From: an uncultured Clostridia bacterium | GTDB taxonomy: Bacteria; Bacillota; Clostridia; Peptostreptococcales; Anaerovoracaceae | DNA: 62,620 nucleotides | Direction of reading: 5' to 3' | NCBI GenBank assembly: GCA_945928865.1 | Contig: CAMENZ010000009.1 | Coordinates: 1 to 62,620 of the forward strand | Part shown: positions 35,235 to 44,969 of the stretch, piece after piece | Layout of the letters: each line of letters opens with the position of its first letter | How positions within the stretch are numbered: position 1 is the stretch's first letter | Made by a program: the position numbers and the translations under genes | Notes under the pieces: model-generated | Told to the model about the DNA's origin: nothing | The model's input: only the letters and a program-made list of their open reading frames with translations | The model's database searches: none

Positions 35235-36188
35235 TTACTTCCCCTTTCTTTCTGATAAAGCTATAATATCGCCAAGCTTTAATCTTTTTCCCTTATACAA
35301 AATCAGTGCATCATAAACACTTACCGAGAATTTATATAATAAGAAAATCATCAATGCCTGTATGAGCCAAGAAACAGCTAATGTTCCCCAGCCTATTTTG
35401 TTCATAATAAAATTAATAGGTGCTCCAAAGGCTGAAATTATCGGAATTAAAGAAGTTGCATATACTATTCCCTTACTACCTATAGGTAATAAAATAGTTG
35501 TAGCAAAATATCCTATTAAAATTGAAAAGGTTCCTGCTGATGAAGCAGACTCAATATCTTCTGTAGAAGAACATCCAGCCCCTGCTAAAGCGTATAACAT
35601 AGCAAAGAACAGGTATGCCAGCACGAAAGACACCGCTATTACAACTACTGTTTCAAAGCCTAAATTCAAAATATCCAAAGATATTCCCTTATTCTTAATC
35701 AATTCATCTACCACACCTAAATCAAACAACTTGCCGGATACAAACTGTGAACTTTTAAAAATAGTAAATAAGGCTCCTAGCCAAATTAAAACATAAACCA
35801 TTACAGCAAAAATCTTGCCTAAAATCATATCCTTTGACTTAATAGAAACCAAAAGAGTCTCCACCAATTTAGAAGTTTTTTCTTCAACGATAGCCCTAAT
35901 TATATAGGAAGCGGCAATAATTGTTACCATCATAAGAAACACAGAATAACCGTACTGAACTGCATATTCGGTCTCAAAATTAGCTGCTCCCTTATCCAGA
36001 TATTCCTGTATAGTTAAAGCCTCGCTGCCTATTTCTATAACCCCGCTGCTGGTGCCATCTAAAAATAGACTAGCAATAGGAAGACCTAAAGCCATTATGA
36101 GAGCCATAATTATAAATGTAATTATATTGGACTTTCTCTTTAAAAGCTGAGAAAAAGTAAAATTAAATACCTTCAAAATATTACTCAT
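35235..36188 (-). CDS. ABC-2 type permease, subunit 1
   Basis: 317 aa with one N-terminal helix (about 21-45), a short outer loop and about five further helices. The coupling motif TSKLVETLLVSIKSKDMILGK parallels that of the partner permease, so the two arose by duplication and probably form a heterodimer. ATG 36188 overlaps the ATPase stop (8 nt); a GTG three codons upstream is less likely. Confidence 0.85.
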   Translation of the reverse strand: MSNILKVFNFTFSQLLKRKSNIITFIIMALIMALGLPIASLFLDGTSSGVIEIGSEALTIQEYLDKGAANFETEYAVQYGYSVFLMMVTIIAASYIIRAIVEEKTSKLVETLLVSIKSKDMILGKIFAVMVYVLIWLGALFTIFKSSQFVSGKLFDLGVVDELIKNKGISLDILNLGFETVVVIAVSFVLAYLFFAMLYALAGAGCSSTEDIESASSAGTFSILIGYFATTILLPIGSKGIVYATSLIPIISAFGAPINFIMNKIGWGTLAVSWLIQALMIFLLYKFSVSVYDALILYKGKRLKLGDIIALSERKGK

Positions 36189-37182
36189 GAATCTCACCTA
36201 CTTTTTCAATGAAAATCTCATGTAAACTAGGCTCTCTTAAAGTGAAATTAATAATAGTGAATCCCTTATCAAGTAAGGTTTTCAAAATGCCATTACCATG
36301 ATTCTCATCTCTAACCTTAATATGATACTCATTTCCCTTTTTATTCAAAATCTGTCCGCCCAAGCCTAATATTTCTTCCTTAGGTTCTTCATCACCTTCA
36401 ATTTTAAGCATCAGATTAACCCTACCATAGCTCTTTTTAATTTCGTTCAAATTCCCCTGAAGCACGGATTTTGAACGATCTAAAATAGTTATATCTGTGC
36501 AAAATTCTTCAACGGTAGCCATCTGATGACTGGACATAATGATATATTTACCCTTTTCGATTTCTTCCTTTATTACACTCTTAAAAATATCGGTGTTTAC
36601 CGGATCTAAACCTGAAAGAGGTTCGTCTAAAATGATAAGTTCCGGATCAGACATAAGAGCAACCATCATTTGAATTTTTTGCTGATTTCCCTTAGAAAGC
36701 TGGTCTGCCAATTTAGCTTTAGGAGCCTTGACGGATTTTTTCAATTTTAATGGTGACTTTTTGCCATCTAACAAAGAATTCTCTCCTGAAGTTTCTTGAA
36801 ACTTTTCCGGAAATAAATATTCCTCTGCATCTAATCTCTTAGCTAAATATGCAATTTTTTTCTTCGCCTCATCTTTAGAAATCCCCTTTAATGCAGCAAA
36901 GTAAATAAGCTGATCCATAAGAGTATACTTAGGATAAAGTCCTCTCTCCTCAGCTAAGTAGCCTACATTGCAGGTTTCAACTGAAAGGGGTTTGCCATCC
37001 CAAAGAACTTCTCCACCGTCTTTAGAAAGCATATCCAACATCATTCTAATAGAAGTTGTCTTACCTGCTCCGTTAGTACCTAAGAGTGCATAAACTCCCG
37101 GTCTATCCATTTGAAAACTAAGGTTATCCACTACAACCTTTTCACCATACTTCTTAAATAAATTTTTTACAATTAACCCCAT
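36181..37182 (-). CDS. ABC transporter ATPase (NatA-like)
   Basis: 333 aa: Walker A GTNGAGKTT, signature LSKGNQQKIQM, Walker B ELIILDEPLSGLDP, H-loop SSHQM, and a C-terminal regulatory domain. A Lys-rich insertion of about 30 residues (KKSPLKLKKSVKAPKAK) interrupts the helical domain just before the signature motif, which is unusual. It energises the heterodimeric ABC-2 exporter encoded downstream. Confidence 0.9.
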   Translation of the reverse strand: MGLIVKNLFKKYGEKVVVDNLSFQMDRPGVYALLGTNGAGKTTSIRMMLDMLSKDGGEVLWDGKPLSVETCNVGYLAEERGLYPKYTLMDQLIYFAALKGISKDEAKKKIAYLAKRLDAEEYLFPEKFQETSGENSLLDGKKSPLKLKKSVKAPKAKLADQLSKGNQQKIQMMVALMSDPELIILDEPLSGLDPVNTDIFKSVIKEEIEKGKYIIMSSHQMATVEEFCTDITILDRSKSVLQGNLNEIKKSYGRVNLMLKIEGDEEPKEEILGLGGQILNKKGNEYHIKVRDENHGNGILKTLLDKGFTIINFTLREPSLHEIFIEKVGEIHE

Positions 37183-37310
37183 AATTTTTCCTTTCCCTTT
37201 GCTTTATTTATAGTTAAGTTATATCTAATTATATCATACTTGCATAAAAAAATCCCCTAATATTATTTATGTATACATTGCAAATAAAGCATATCTAATA
37301 TGTAACCATA

Positions 37311-37357
37311 AAAAAGAGACTATTAAACTGCCTAAAGCTGCCTAATTCGCCTCTTTT
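37311..37357 (-). terminator. Terminator after the NSS transporter gene
   Basis: Minus strand AAAAGAG pairs with CTCTTTTTT around an internal repeated GGCAGnTTTAGGCAG segment. Just downstream of the NSS stop. The stem is short with a long loop. Confidence 0.45.
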
Positions 37358-37369
37358 GTTAATTAAATT

Positions 37370-38728
37370 CTATTTATTAAAGAAATTTACAATTCCTATA
37401 ATGAATATCACTACTATTATTACAGGTAAAATATATGAACAATACCATCTCATCCAGTTTCTAACCTTTAGACCTTTTCCTGTATTGGCTTCTTCAATGT
37501 ATTTATCCCAGCCAAAGCTCTTACTCCTAGTACAGAACAGCACAAATACTAAAGAACCTAAAGGTAGAATCAAATTGCTTACTAAAAAGTCTTCTAAATC
37601 CATAATATTAGTTTCACCACCAAAAGGATGAATATTAGATAATAAATTAAAGCCTAAGGCTGCCGGAAGGGCTATTAAAATAATCCCTATACAGCAAACC
37701 AGAGAAGCTTTTTTACGATCCCAACCGGTCAATTCTCTAATAGCAGATAAAATAGTTTCAAACACTGCTAAAACTGTTGAAAAAGCTGCAAACGCCATAA
37801 ACAAGAAGAATAATGAACCCCAAATTCTGCCACCTGCCATATTATTGAAAATATTAGGCAAAGTTACAAATATCAGGCTTGGACCTGCTCCCGGTTCTAT
37901 ACCATAAGTAAAGCAAGTAGGGAAAATTATTAACCCTGCGACGATAGCAACAAATGTATCTAAGAACATTACATTTACTGATTCTCCCATCAGTGAGCGA
38001 TCCTTGCTCATATAGCTTCCAAATATAGCCATAGAACCCATACCTAAGCTAAGAGTAAAAAATGCTTGGTTCATAGCCGATACTACTACCGGCCAAGTCA
38101 GTTTACTAAAATCAGGAATTAGATAAAAGCTTAAACCTTCTTTTGAACCTTCCATAGTAAATCCCTTTACTGCTAAAGCTACCATAATTACTAATAAGGC
38201 AATCATCATAACCTTAGTAACTCTTTCTAAACCGCCCTGTAAACTAAAGGATAGCACGAAAAATCCTAAAACAATTATAACTACCATAGAAACTATTAAG
38301 GTAACAGGATCACTACATAAAGCGCCAAAGGCTTTGCCCAGTTCTTCTGACCCCATAGTTGAAAAATCGCCTTTAAGAGTAGCATAGAAATAATAGAGCA
38401 TCCAGCCTGAAACTACAGTATAAAATCCCATAAGGATAATATTACCTGCTAGGGCAACTAATCCGTGCCAATGCCATTTAGTTCCTGCTTTGGCAAGTTT
38501 TGGATAAATTCCCACAATACTTGCTCTGCTGGCACGACCTACGGCAAATTCCATAGTCATAGCCGGTAATCCTAAAATAATGAGGAAGAAAATATAAAGC
38601 ACTACAAAGGCTCCTCCTCCATTTTGACCACAAAGCCAAGGGAACTTCCAAACATTACCTACTCCAATCGCACAACCGGCACTTAATAAAATAAATCCCA
38701 GTCTGCTTCCTAATCTCTCTCTTTCCAT
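37370..38728 (-). CDS. Sodium-dependent amino acid/neurotransmitter symporter family (NSS/SNF)
   Basis: A 452-aa LeuT-fold transporter with about 12 helices. The N-terminal signature RLGFILLSAGCAIGVGNVWKFPWLCGQNGGGAFVVLY covers TM1, including the unwound Na+/substrate site. It imports an amino acid or amine with Na+; the bacterial family includes Trp, Tyr, Ala and Met carriers, and the substrate is not predictable here. ATG 38728 follows GGGAG; the frame opens 5 codons earlier at a TTG. Confidence 0.92.
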   Translation of the reverse strand: MERERLGSRLGFILLSAGCAIGVGNVWKFPWLCGQNGGGAFVVLYIFFLIILGLPAMTMEFAVGRASRASIVGIYPKLAKAGTKWHWHGLVALAGNIILMGFYTVVSGWMLYYFYATLKGDFSTMGSEELGKAFGALCSDPVTLIVSMVVIIVLGFFVLSFSLQGGLERVTKVMMIALLVIMVALAVKGFTMEGSKEGLSFYLIPDFSKLTWPVVVSAMNQAFFTLSLGMGSMAIFGSYMSKDRSLMGESVNVMFLDTFVAIVAGLIIFPTCFTYGIEPGAGPSLIFVTLPNIFNNMAGGRIWGSLFFLFMAFAAFSTVLAVFETILSAIRELTGWDRKKASLVCCIGIILIALPAALGFNLLSNIHPFGGETNIMDLEDFLVSNLILPLGSLVFVLFCTRSKSFGWDKYIEEANTGKGLKVRNWMRWYCSYILPVIIVVIFIIGIVNFFNK

Positions 38729-38888
38729 ACTACATTCTCCCAATAACTAAATTTAAAATATAGTTGGTATTATATAGCCTACTTAAGAGTTTGTAAAGGG
38801 GTTTTTGCTAAATTTTCAGAAAATTCGGAAAATTTATTTTTTTATTATTTTTTTTGAAATTTTGTTCACTATTTTATTAGGTATTTTA

Positions 38889-39311
38889 CTATTTCACCCT
38901 ATGTTCTGCATCACAGTATATACATCTGTAGATTTTATTTTCCTTATCTACAAGTCTATACTCATGTTCTATTTCCTGTTCTATAGAGGTAATACATCTA
39001 GGATTTATACATTTTATAACATTTTTTAAATTCTTAGGTAACTCCATGTGAAGCTTTTTCTCCAGCTTGCCATCTTTAACTCTATTTACAGTTATATTAC
39101 TATCTATATATCCTAAAATATCATAATCTAAATCTATAAACTCATCGATTTTGATAATATCCTTCTTACCATATTTTACACTGGAAACATTTTTAATTAC
39201 TGCTACACAATTATCAATTTTATCCAAACCTAAAAGTTCATAAATCATCATACTCTTGCCTGCTTTAATATGATCTAAAACTATTCCGTTTCTAACGCCA
39301 TCTATATTCAT
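38889..39311 (-). CDS. pyrI: Aspartate carbamoyltransferase regulatory chain
   Basis: 140 aa: an N-terminal allosteric nucleotide-binding domain (GIVLDHIKAGKSMMIYELLG, KDIIKIDEF) and a C-terminal zinc domain with CINPRC and CIYC ligands. It binds CTP/ATP and controls PyrB. It is last in the pyr operon and 58 bp after pyrB. Presence of PyrI predicts a PyrB6I6-type enzyme. Confidence 0.95.
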   Translation of the reverse strand: MNIDGVRNGIVLDHIKAGKSMMIYELLGLDKIDNCVAVIKNVSSVKYGKKDIIKIDEFIDLDYDILGYIDSNITVNRVKDGKLEKKLHMELPKNLKNVIKCINPRCITSIEQEIEHEYRLVDKENKIYRCIYCDAEHRVK

Positions 39312-39369
39312 CTTAGTCTCCTTATAAATTATATTCTTAATATTGAAATTCCAAAATCCGCCTATCCAA

Positions 39370-40293
39370 CTATTTTCTTATGCCTAAGAGGAATAATATT
39401 AAAGCCATTCTAATATGTTTTCCGCATAGGGCTTGGAAGAAATAGCAAGCTCTAGGGTCATCATCTACTTCTACTGAAATTTCATTTACCCTTGGAAGTG
39501 GGTGCATTATACAGAGGTTTTCTTTAGCAACCTGTAATTTTTCCAAATCCAGCACATAGCTATCTTTCAGTCTTATATAATCCTCTTCATTAAAGAATCT
39601 CTCTTTCTGCACTCTGGTCATGTATAGAACATCTAAGTCTGCCATAGCTTCTTCTAAGGTTTCTACCTCTTTCCACTCCGCACCTCTTTCATTCATCTTT
39701 TCCTTTACATAATCAGGTACTTGAAGTTCATGAGGTGAAATCAATATAAACTTAATCCCCTCATATCTAAGCATTGCTTCTATAAGGGAATGAACAGTTC
39801 TACCAAACTTCAGGTCACCACAGAGACCTATAGTCATATTATTCAGACTTCCCTTTTTTCTCTTAATAGTTAGTAAGTCTGTCAATGTTTGCGTTGGGTG
39901 AAAATGACCTCCATCTCCTGCATTTATAATAGGTACAGTAGTTCTTTTAGCTCCTACTATCGGCGCACCTTCCTTAGGATGTCTCATTGCTATAATATCC
40001 ACATAACATCCTACAGTCTGTATAGTGTCACTTACACTCTCACCTTTAGCTGCTGAACTGGAATTAGCAGAAGAAAAACCTAATACACTTCCCCCTAACT
40101 CTAACATAGCCGCCTCAAAGCTCAATCTGGTTCTGGTACTTGGTTCAAAGAACAGAGTAGCTAATTTCTTATGATTGCAAATATCCTCATAATCCTTTGG
40201 ATTAGCCACAATATCATCTGCAACCTTTATTAAAGCATCTATTTCCTCTACAGATAAATCTGTTATGTTAATTAAATTTCTAATGTCCTTCAT
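39370..40293 (-). CDS. pyrB: Aspartate carbamoyltransferase catalytic chain
   Basis: 307 aa: carbamoyl phosphate site STRTR with [13 protein letters not shown], the [11 protein letters not shown] segment, and the C-terminal HPLPR motif. It makes carbamoyl aspartate. ATG 40293 overlaps the pyrE stop as TAATG; the frame is open 8 codons further upstream inside pyrE but without support. Confidence 0.96.
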   Translation of the reverse strand: MKDIRNLINITDLSVEEIDALIKVADDIVANPKDYEDICNHKKLATLFFEPSTRTRLSFEAAMLELGGSVLGFSSANSSSAAKGESVSDTIQTVGCYVDIIAMRHPKEGAPIVGAKRTTVPIINAGDGGHFHPTQTLTDLLTIKRKKGSLNNMTIGLCGDLKFGRTVHSLIEAMLRYEGIKFILISPHELQVPDYVKEKMNERGAEWKEVETLEEAMADLDVLYMTRVQKERFFNEEDYIRLKDSYVLDLEKLQVAKENLCIMHPLPRVNEISVEVDDDPRACYFFQALCGKHIRMALILFLLGIRK

Positions 40294-40940
40294 TACTTTT
40301 CTTCCTTTCTCATCCAAGTTTCATCTGACGGATTGTCTCTGAATTTTAAAATTCTAGCCTTGTCTTCATTTCTTATATATCCCTTTTCACTTGCCACCTC
40401 CACTAATTGATCTAAATTGCAAAGGCTCACATTCTTTATTTGATTTTCTGCTAATCTATCTAACCCCTTTTTCATTCCATAGGTGAAAATGCTGACTATA
40501 CCTAATACCTCTGCTCCTGCATACCTTAATACCTTTACAGTATCTATAGCTGAACCTGCTGTAGATATTAAATCTTCTACAACTACTACCTTATCACCCT
40601 TATTAAGTCTACCTTCTATCTGATTAGTTCTTCCGTGATCTTTGGCAGAACTCCTAACATACCCCATAGGAAGATTCATTAAATGTCCTACGATAGCAGC
40701 ATGGGCAATTCCTGCCGTACTGGTGCCCATTAACACTTCACAGTCTCCAAAATTTTCTTTTATAGTTTGGGCTAAACCTTCCTCTATTAAAGTCCTGATT
40801 TTAGGTGCTGTCAGGGTTAAACGATTATCACAATAAATTGGGCTTTTTATACCACTTGCCCAAGTGAAAGGTTCCTCCGGCCTTAAAAATACCGCTTCAA
40901 TTCCCAAGAGTCCCTCTGCTACTTTTTTCATAATTTCCAT
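40293..40940 (-). CDS. pyrE: Orotate phosphoribosyltransferase
   Basis: 215 aa with the PRPP motif [18 protein letters not shown] and the flexible-loop KDHGR segment. It converts orotate plus PRPP into OMP. It is in the pyr operon between pyrF (49 bp gap) and pyrB (overlapping stop/start). Confidence 0.95.
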   Translation of the reverse strand: MEIMKKVAEGLLGIEAVFLRPEEPFTWASGIKSPIYCDNRLTLTAPKIRTLIEEGLAQTIKENFGDCEVLMGTSTAGIAHAAIVGHLMNLPMGYVRSSAKDHGRTNQIEGRLNKGDKVVVVEDLISTAGSAIDTVKVLRYAGAEVLGIVSIFTYGMKKGLDRLAENQIKNVSLCNLDQLVEVASEKGYIRNEDKARILKFRDNPSDETWMRKEEK

Positions 40941-40989
40941 AATTCAATCCTCCAATAATATGTTTTAATAAATTAAGTTTTCTCTTTAA

Positions 40990-41688
40990 TTATTCGACAA
41001 AATCTTTCAAGCAATCCATATAGGCTTTTACAGGGTCCTCCGCCTTCGTAATAGGTCTTCCCACCACAATATAATCAGAACCTAATGCTTTCGCCATTTC
41101 AGGAGTAGTAACCCTTGCTTGATCTCCTAAATCTGCCCCTTGAAAACGAACACCAGGTGTAACCGTTAAAAAATCCTTTCCACAAGTTTGGTGAACCCCT
41201 TCTGCTTCTAAAGGTGAGCATACTACACCATCTAAACCTGCTTTCATAGCATTTTCTCCATAAACCTTAACTACGTCTTCTAAAGGTCTATCTATTAACA
41301 GCTCCTCTCTCATCCTATCTTCTGTAGTTGAAGTTAGCTGAGTTACAGCAATTAACAGTGGTCTGGTACCATCATCTCTTTTTAACCCCTCCAGTGCAGC
41401 TTTCATCATATCTATAGTCCCTGCACCATGAACATTACACATATCCACATCTAAAGAAGATAATACTTTCATAGCCTTATTTACTGTATTAGGTATATCG
41501 TGAAGCTTTAAGTCTAAAAATATCTTATGTCCTCTTGCCTTTATCTTCCTAACTATGTCCGGCCCTTCTGAATAAAAGAGCTCCATACCAATCTTTACAT
41601 AAGGCTTTTTGCCTTCAAACTTGTCTAAAAATCTTAAAGTTTCCTCTGCTCCATTAAAATCACAAGCAATTATTACATCTTTACCCAT
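40990..41688 (-). CDS. pyrF: Orotidine 5'-phosphate decarboxylase
   Basis: 232 aa: N-terminal IIACDFNGAEETLRFLDKF, the catalytic FLDLKLHDIPNTV (Lys-x-Asp) motif, VTPGVRFQG and VVGRPITKAEDP near the end. It converts OMP to UMP. It overlaps the pyrD stop by one base. Confidence 0.96.
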   Translation of the reverse strand: MGKDVIIACDFNGAEETLRFLDKFEGKKPYVKIGMELFYSEGPDIVRKIKARGHKIFLDLKLHDIPNTVNKAMKVLSSLDVDMCNVHGAGTIDMMKAALEGLKRDDGTRPLLIAVTQLTSTTEDRMREELLIDRPLEDVVKVYGENAMKAGLDGVVCSPLEAEGVHQTCGKDFLTVTPGVRFQGADLGDQARVTTPEMAKALGSDYIVVGRPITKAEDPVKAYMDCLKDFVE

Positions 41689-42644
41689 TATCTTCCTCCT
41701 ATAATTTCTTCTAAATTGTTTATATTATATTTATCCATGACCTTTGGTAAATCATTTACTATATCGCGGCATACATAAGGGTCTATTAAATTGGCTGCTC
41801 CCACTTCCACAGCAGTAGCACCTGCCATCATCATCTCTATAACATCTTCAGCCTTAGATACGCCTCCCATTCCAATGATTGGAATATTAACTGCCTTGTG
41901 TACCTGATAAACCATTCTCAAAGCTACGGGGAAAATAGCAGGTCCGCTGAATCCTCCCATTGTGTTTGCGATTACAGGTTTTCCCGTTCTTAAATCAATT
42001 CTCATACCTAAAAGGGTATTTATTAGACTCAATCCATCAGCACCTGAATCTTCGCAAGCTTTGGCAATTTCCACAATGTCGGTCACATTGGGGGATAACT
42101 TAATGTAAAGCGGTTTATTCGTAGCCTTTCTTACAGAAGAAGTTATGAGGGCGGCGGATTTTGGACAAGTTCCAAATGCCATGCCTCCTCCATGAACATT
42201 GGGGCAGCTAATATTTATTTCAAACCACCCAATATCCGATTCCTTATTTAGTAATTCTACAGTTTTAACATAATCTTCTACACTAAAACCACTTACATTT
42301 GCCATTACAGGCTTTTTGAACACTTTTCTAATTTTAGGTAATTCTTCAGAAATAACTGTGTGGACTCCCGGATTTTGTAGCCCTACAGCATTTATCAAAC
42401 CTTGACTACATTCTGCAATTCTAGGTGTAGGATTTCCAAATCTGGCTTCCAAAGTAGTTCCCTTAAAAGAGAAAGTCCCTAAACAATTTATATCGTAAAG
42501 TTCGCTGAATTCGTAGCCATATCCGAAGGTTCCGGAAGCAGGTATGATTGGGTTGTCTAAAACTATGCCCGATAGATTTACTTTTAAATTTTTTTCTTTA
42601 CTGATAATGTTTTCTTTATTTAATAAATTAGCTGCATCTACCAT
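41688..42644 (-). CDS. pyrD: Dihydroorotate dehydrogenase B, catalytic subunit
   Basis: 318 aa class 1B DHODH: PASGTFGYGYEF, INISCPNVHGGG (active-site Cys), the FMN-binding GGVSKAEDVIEMMMAGATAVEVG. It works with PyrK to transfer electrons to NAD+. The start overlaps the pyrK stop by 7 nt. Confidence 0.96.
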   Translation of the reverse strand: MVDAANLLNKENIISKEKNLKVNLSGIVLDNPIIPASGTFGYGYEFSELYDINCLGTFSFKGTTLEARFGNPTPRIAECSQGLINAVGLQNPGVHTVISEELPKIRKVFKKPVMANVSGFSVEDYVKTVELLNKESDIGWFEINISCPNVHGGGMAFGTCPKSAALITSSVRKATNKPLYIKLSPNVTDIVEIAKACEDSGADGLSLINTLLGMRIDLRTGKPVIANTMGGFSGPAIFPVALRMVYQVHKAVNIPIIGMGGVSKAEDVIEMMMAGATAVEVGAANLIDPYVCRDIVNDLPKVMDKYNINNLEEIIGGR

Positions 42645-43381
42645 ATAATTTCCTCCCTTTCCAGAACTGGACCATCTTTACAAATTCGTTTATTTCCATA
42701 CTTTGTTTTACACGAACAGCCCATACAAGCTCCAAATCCACAGCCCATTCTTTCCTCAAAACTATACTGTCCCGAAGTCTTAGCATTTTTTTCTATCGCC
42801 TTAAACATAGGCATAGGTCCGCAAGTATAAAAATAACTGTATTCCATGTCTTTTATAACATCTGTAACAAAGCCTTTAGAACCGCCCTCATAGTTTCCAT
42901 TTACAGTAACTATTTTCGTGTCAACTCCTAAGGCTTTAAATTCTTCTTCATAAAAAACTTCTAATTTATCATTGAAGCCTAAAACCACCTTAATATCTTT
43001 AGGGTCTAACTTCTCTACCAATTTTTTTGCCAGATTATATAGAGGCGGTACGCCTACACCACCGCCAATTAAAAGAGGTTTGTCACCTGCCTTATCTATA
43101 TTGTAACCATTGCCCAAAGGAATCAGAGTATCTATTTTTTCCCCTTTTTGCATTTTAGATAATGCTAAAGTACCATCTCCTACTATCTTATATATTAAGG
43201 TAAGGCTGTTTTCAGAATAATCACTAATAGAAATAGGTCTCCTTAAGTAAAATCCTTCAATCTTTAAGTTTACAAACTGCCCTGCTCTTTCTACACCGGT
43301 AGCATCTCCCGATAAAATCAACTTCATAGTGTCCTTAGCTATTTCAGTATTTTCTTCTATCTTAAACCAAAGCTGTCTCAT
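42638..43381 (-). CDS. pyrK: Dihydroorotate dehydrogenase electron-transfer subunit
   Basis: 247 aa: FAD domain RRPISISDY, NAD(P) domain LLIGGGVGVPPLYNLAKKL, and a C-terminal 2Fe-2S site with Cys-rich ERMGCGFGACMGCSCKT plus KRICKDGPV. ATG 43381 (MRQLWFK) fits the family start and has AAGGAGG upstream; the longer frame runs inside pyrC. It overlaps pyrC by 20 bp. Confidence 0.95.
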   Translation of the reverse strand: MRQLWFKIEENTEIAKDTMKLILSGDATGVERAGQFVNLKIEGFYLRRPISISDYSENSLTLIYKIVGDGTLALSKMQKGEKIDTLIPLGNGYNIDKAGDKPLLIGGGVGVPPLYNLAKKLVEKLDPKDIKVVLGFNDKLEVFYEEEFKALGVDTKIVTVNGNYEGGSKGFVTDVIKDMEYSYFYTCGPMPMFKAIEKNAKTSGQYSFEERMGCGFGACMGCSCKTKYGNKRICKDGPVLEREEIIW

Positions 43382-44576
43382 TATCTCTATATACCTCCTT
43401 GCCACCAACAATATTTATTAAACATTTTCCATAAACTATTTCATCATCAAAAGGGGTTGCCTTGCCCATAGATACAAACTCTGCCGAATTTATCTTATAG
43501 GCATCACCTATATTCCATACACAGAAATCTCCAAGCTCCTCTGCCGATTTAATACCAAATCTTTTTCTAGGATTGATGGACATTAGTTTTACCACTTCTT
43601 CCATAGTCAAAATCCCTGTTTTTACAAGTTTTGTATAAATCATAGGAAAGGCTGTCTCTAAACCTGTAATTCCCATGGCACTGGCTTTTAAGCCTCTGGA
43701 CTTTTCTTCCTTACTGTGAGGCGCATGATCCGTCGCTATCATATCTATAGTTCCATCCTTAAGACCTGCTATTAATGCCTGTCTGTCTTCTTCACTTCTA
43801 ATAGGTGGATTCATCTTAAATCTGCCATCGTCCTTTAAATCCATATCATTTAAGATTAAATAATGAGGTGCTGTTTCACAAGTTACATCAATACCCTTTT
43901 TCTTCGCCTGACTTATAAGTTCCACACTTTCCTTAGTAGATATATGGCATACATGGTATTTACAACCTGTTTCCTCTGCTAATTTCAAATCTCTTTCTAT
44001 AGGTATATATTCACTTTCAGATGAAATTCCCTGATGATTATAGAGCCTTGCATACTCTCCTGCATGAATATATCCTGCCCCTCTTAATTCTAGATCCTCA
44101 CAATGAGCTACAATTAGCTTATTCTGCATTTTTGCTGTTAGCATAGCCTTTTTCATAAGGTTCGTATCATTTAATCCAACTCCATCATCACTATAGCCTA
44201 TAACAAAATCTCCAAGTTCATCCATATCTGATAATTCCTGTCCTCTCTCCCCTTTAGTAATAGAGCCATAGGGTAGAACGTTTATTAAAGCATCTCTTTC
44301 TATTATCTCAAGTTGTTTATTTAAATTCTCTAAAGTATCCGGAACAGGATTTAAATTAGGCATAGAGAAAATATGACTATATCCGGATTTTGCTGCCGCT
44401 AAAGTTCCTGTTCTAATGGTTTCTTTATAAAAAAATCCCGGCTCTCTTAAATGTACATGTACATCTACGAAAGACGGGACAATAATAGTATCCTCATTTA
44501 TCAATGAAAAAAGCTTATCTGCCATTGTTACAAACTGTGCATCTATTTTATCCTTACTTAAAAAACAGTTTCTCAT
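43362..44576 (-). CDS. pyrC: Dihydroorotase (class I)
   Basis: 404 aa: metal site DVHVHLREPGF, VAHCED, CHISTKES, and ATDHAPHSKEEK. The HxH motif is at about residue 38 instead of about 58, so the N-terminal beta-sandwich strands are shortened. It is first in the pyr operon, behind a PyrR-type leader and a consensus promoter. GGAGGAG directly precedes the ATG. Confidence 0.94.
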   Translation of the reverse strand: MRNCFLSKDKIDAQFVTMADKLFSLINEDTIIVPSFVDVHVHLREPGFFYKETIRTGTLAAAKSGYSHIFSMPNLNPVPDTLENLNKQLEIIERDALINVLPYGSITKGERGQELSDMDELGDFVIGYSDDGVGLNDTNLMKKAMLTAKMQNKLIVAHCEDLELRGAGYIHAGEYARLYNHQGISSESEYIPIERDLKLAEETGCKYHVCHISTKESVELISQAKKKGIDVTCETAPHYLILNDMDLKDDGRFKMNPPIRSEEDRQALIAGLKDGTIDMIATDHAPHSKEEKSRGLKASAMGITGLETAFPMIYTKLVKTGILTMEEVVKLMSINPRKRFGIKSAEELGDFCVWNIGDAYKINSAEFVSMGKATPFDDEIVYGKCLINIVGGKEVYRDNETALV

Positions 44577-44653
44577 TTTCTCCTCCTATAAAAACTCAAA
44601 TTTATATCAGATATAGAATTCTATCAGTATATACTTTCATGAATCTTTCAAAT

Positions 44654-44752
44654 AAAAAAGACCTGCCATCAGCAAGTCAAATCCACAAAAAACCATAGGT
44701 ATTACAATAACCCTATTTTCTATATGACTATCTTGCCGATCTCTCTGTATCG
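44654..44752 (-). promoter_or_regulatory. PyrR-type transcription attenuator of the pyr operon
   Basis: In transcript order: a stem-loop CGAT-ACAGAGAG-ATCG (44737-44752), whose CAGAGAG loop matches the PyrR-binding core. About 60 nt later comes the terminator GACTTGC-TGATG-GCAGGTC (44660-44678) plus six U. The layout agrees with uridine-nucleotide-dependent PyrR attenuation. pyrR itself is not in the window. Basis is by-eye motif matching and known pyr leaders. Confidence 0.65.
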
Positions 44753-44778
44753 TCTTAAAGATTTTATTTTCTTAGTAT

Positions 44779-44807
44779 AAGATAACAAATTAAGCTAAAA
44801 GTGTCAA
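44779..44807 (-). promoter_or_regulatory. Promoter of the pyr operon
   Basis: Perfect TTGACA (44802-44807), 17-bp spacer, TATCTT (44779-44784) preceded by TTTGT. It lies immediately upstream of the PyrR-type leader. Confidence 0.7.
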
Positions 44808-44893
44808 GAGTTTTATTATATTTTATATAAAGTATTTCCCATCTAATACTAAGTTTTTTTATCTCTAAAGTTATTTATAAATTCACAAAAAAC

Positions 44894-44936
44894 AAAAGTT
44901 GCCAAAACATGACTATACCATATTTTAGCAACTTTC
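44894..44936 (-). terminator. Terminator after abfD
   Basis: Stem AAAGTTGC-T-AAAA...TTTT-G-GCAACTTT extended by ATG/CAT, followed by TGTTTTTTG on the minus strand, 34 bp past the abfD stop. The 44577-44969 gap is filled by this terminator and the pyr promoter and leader. Confidence 0.75.
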
Positions 44937-44969
44937 TTTGGATTTTATTATTTTATTTTATTATGGAAT

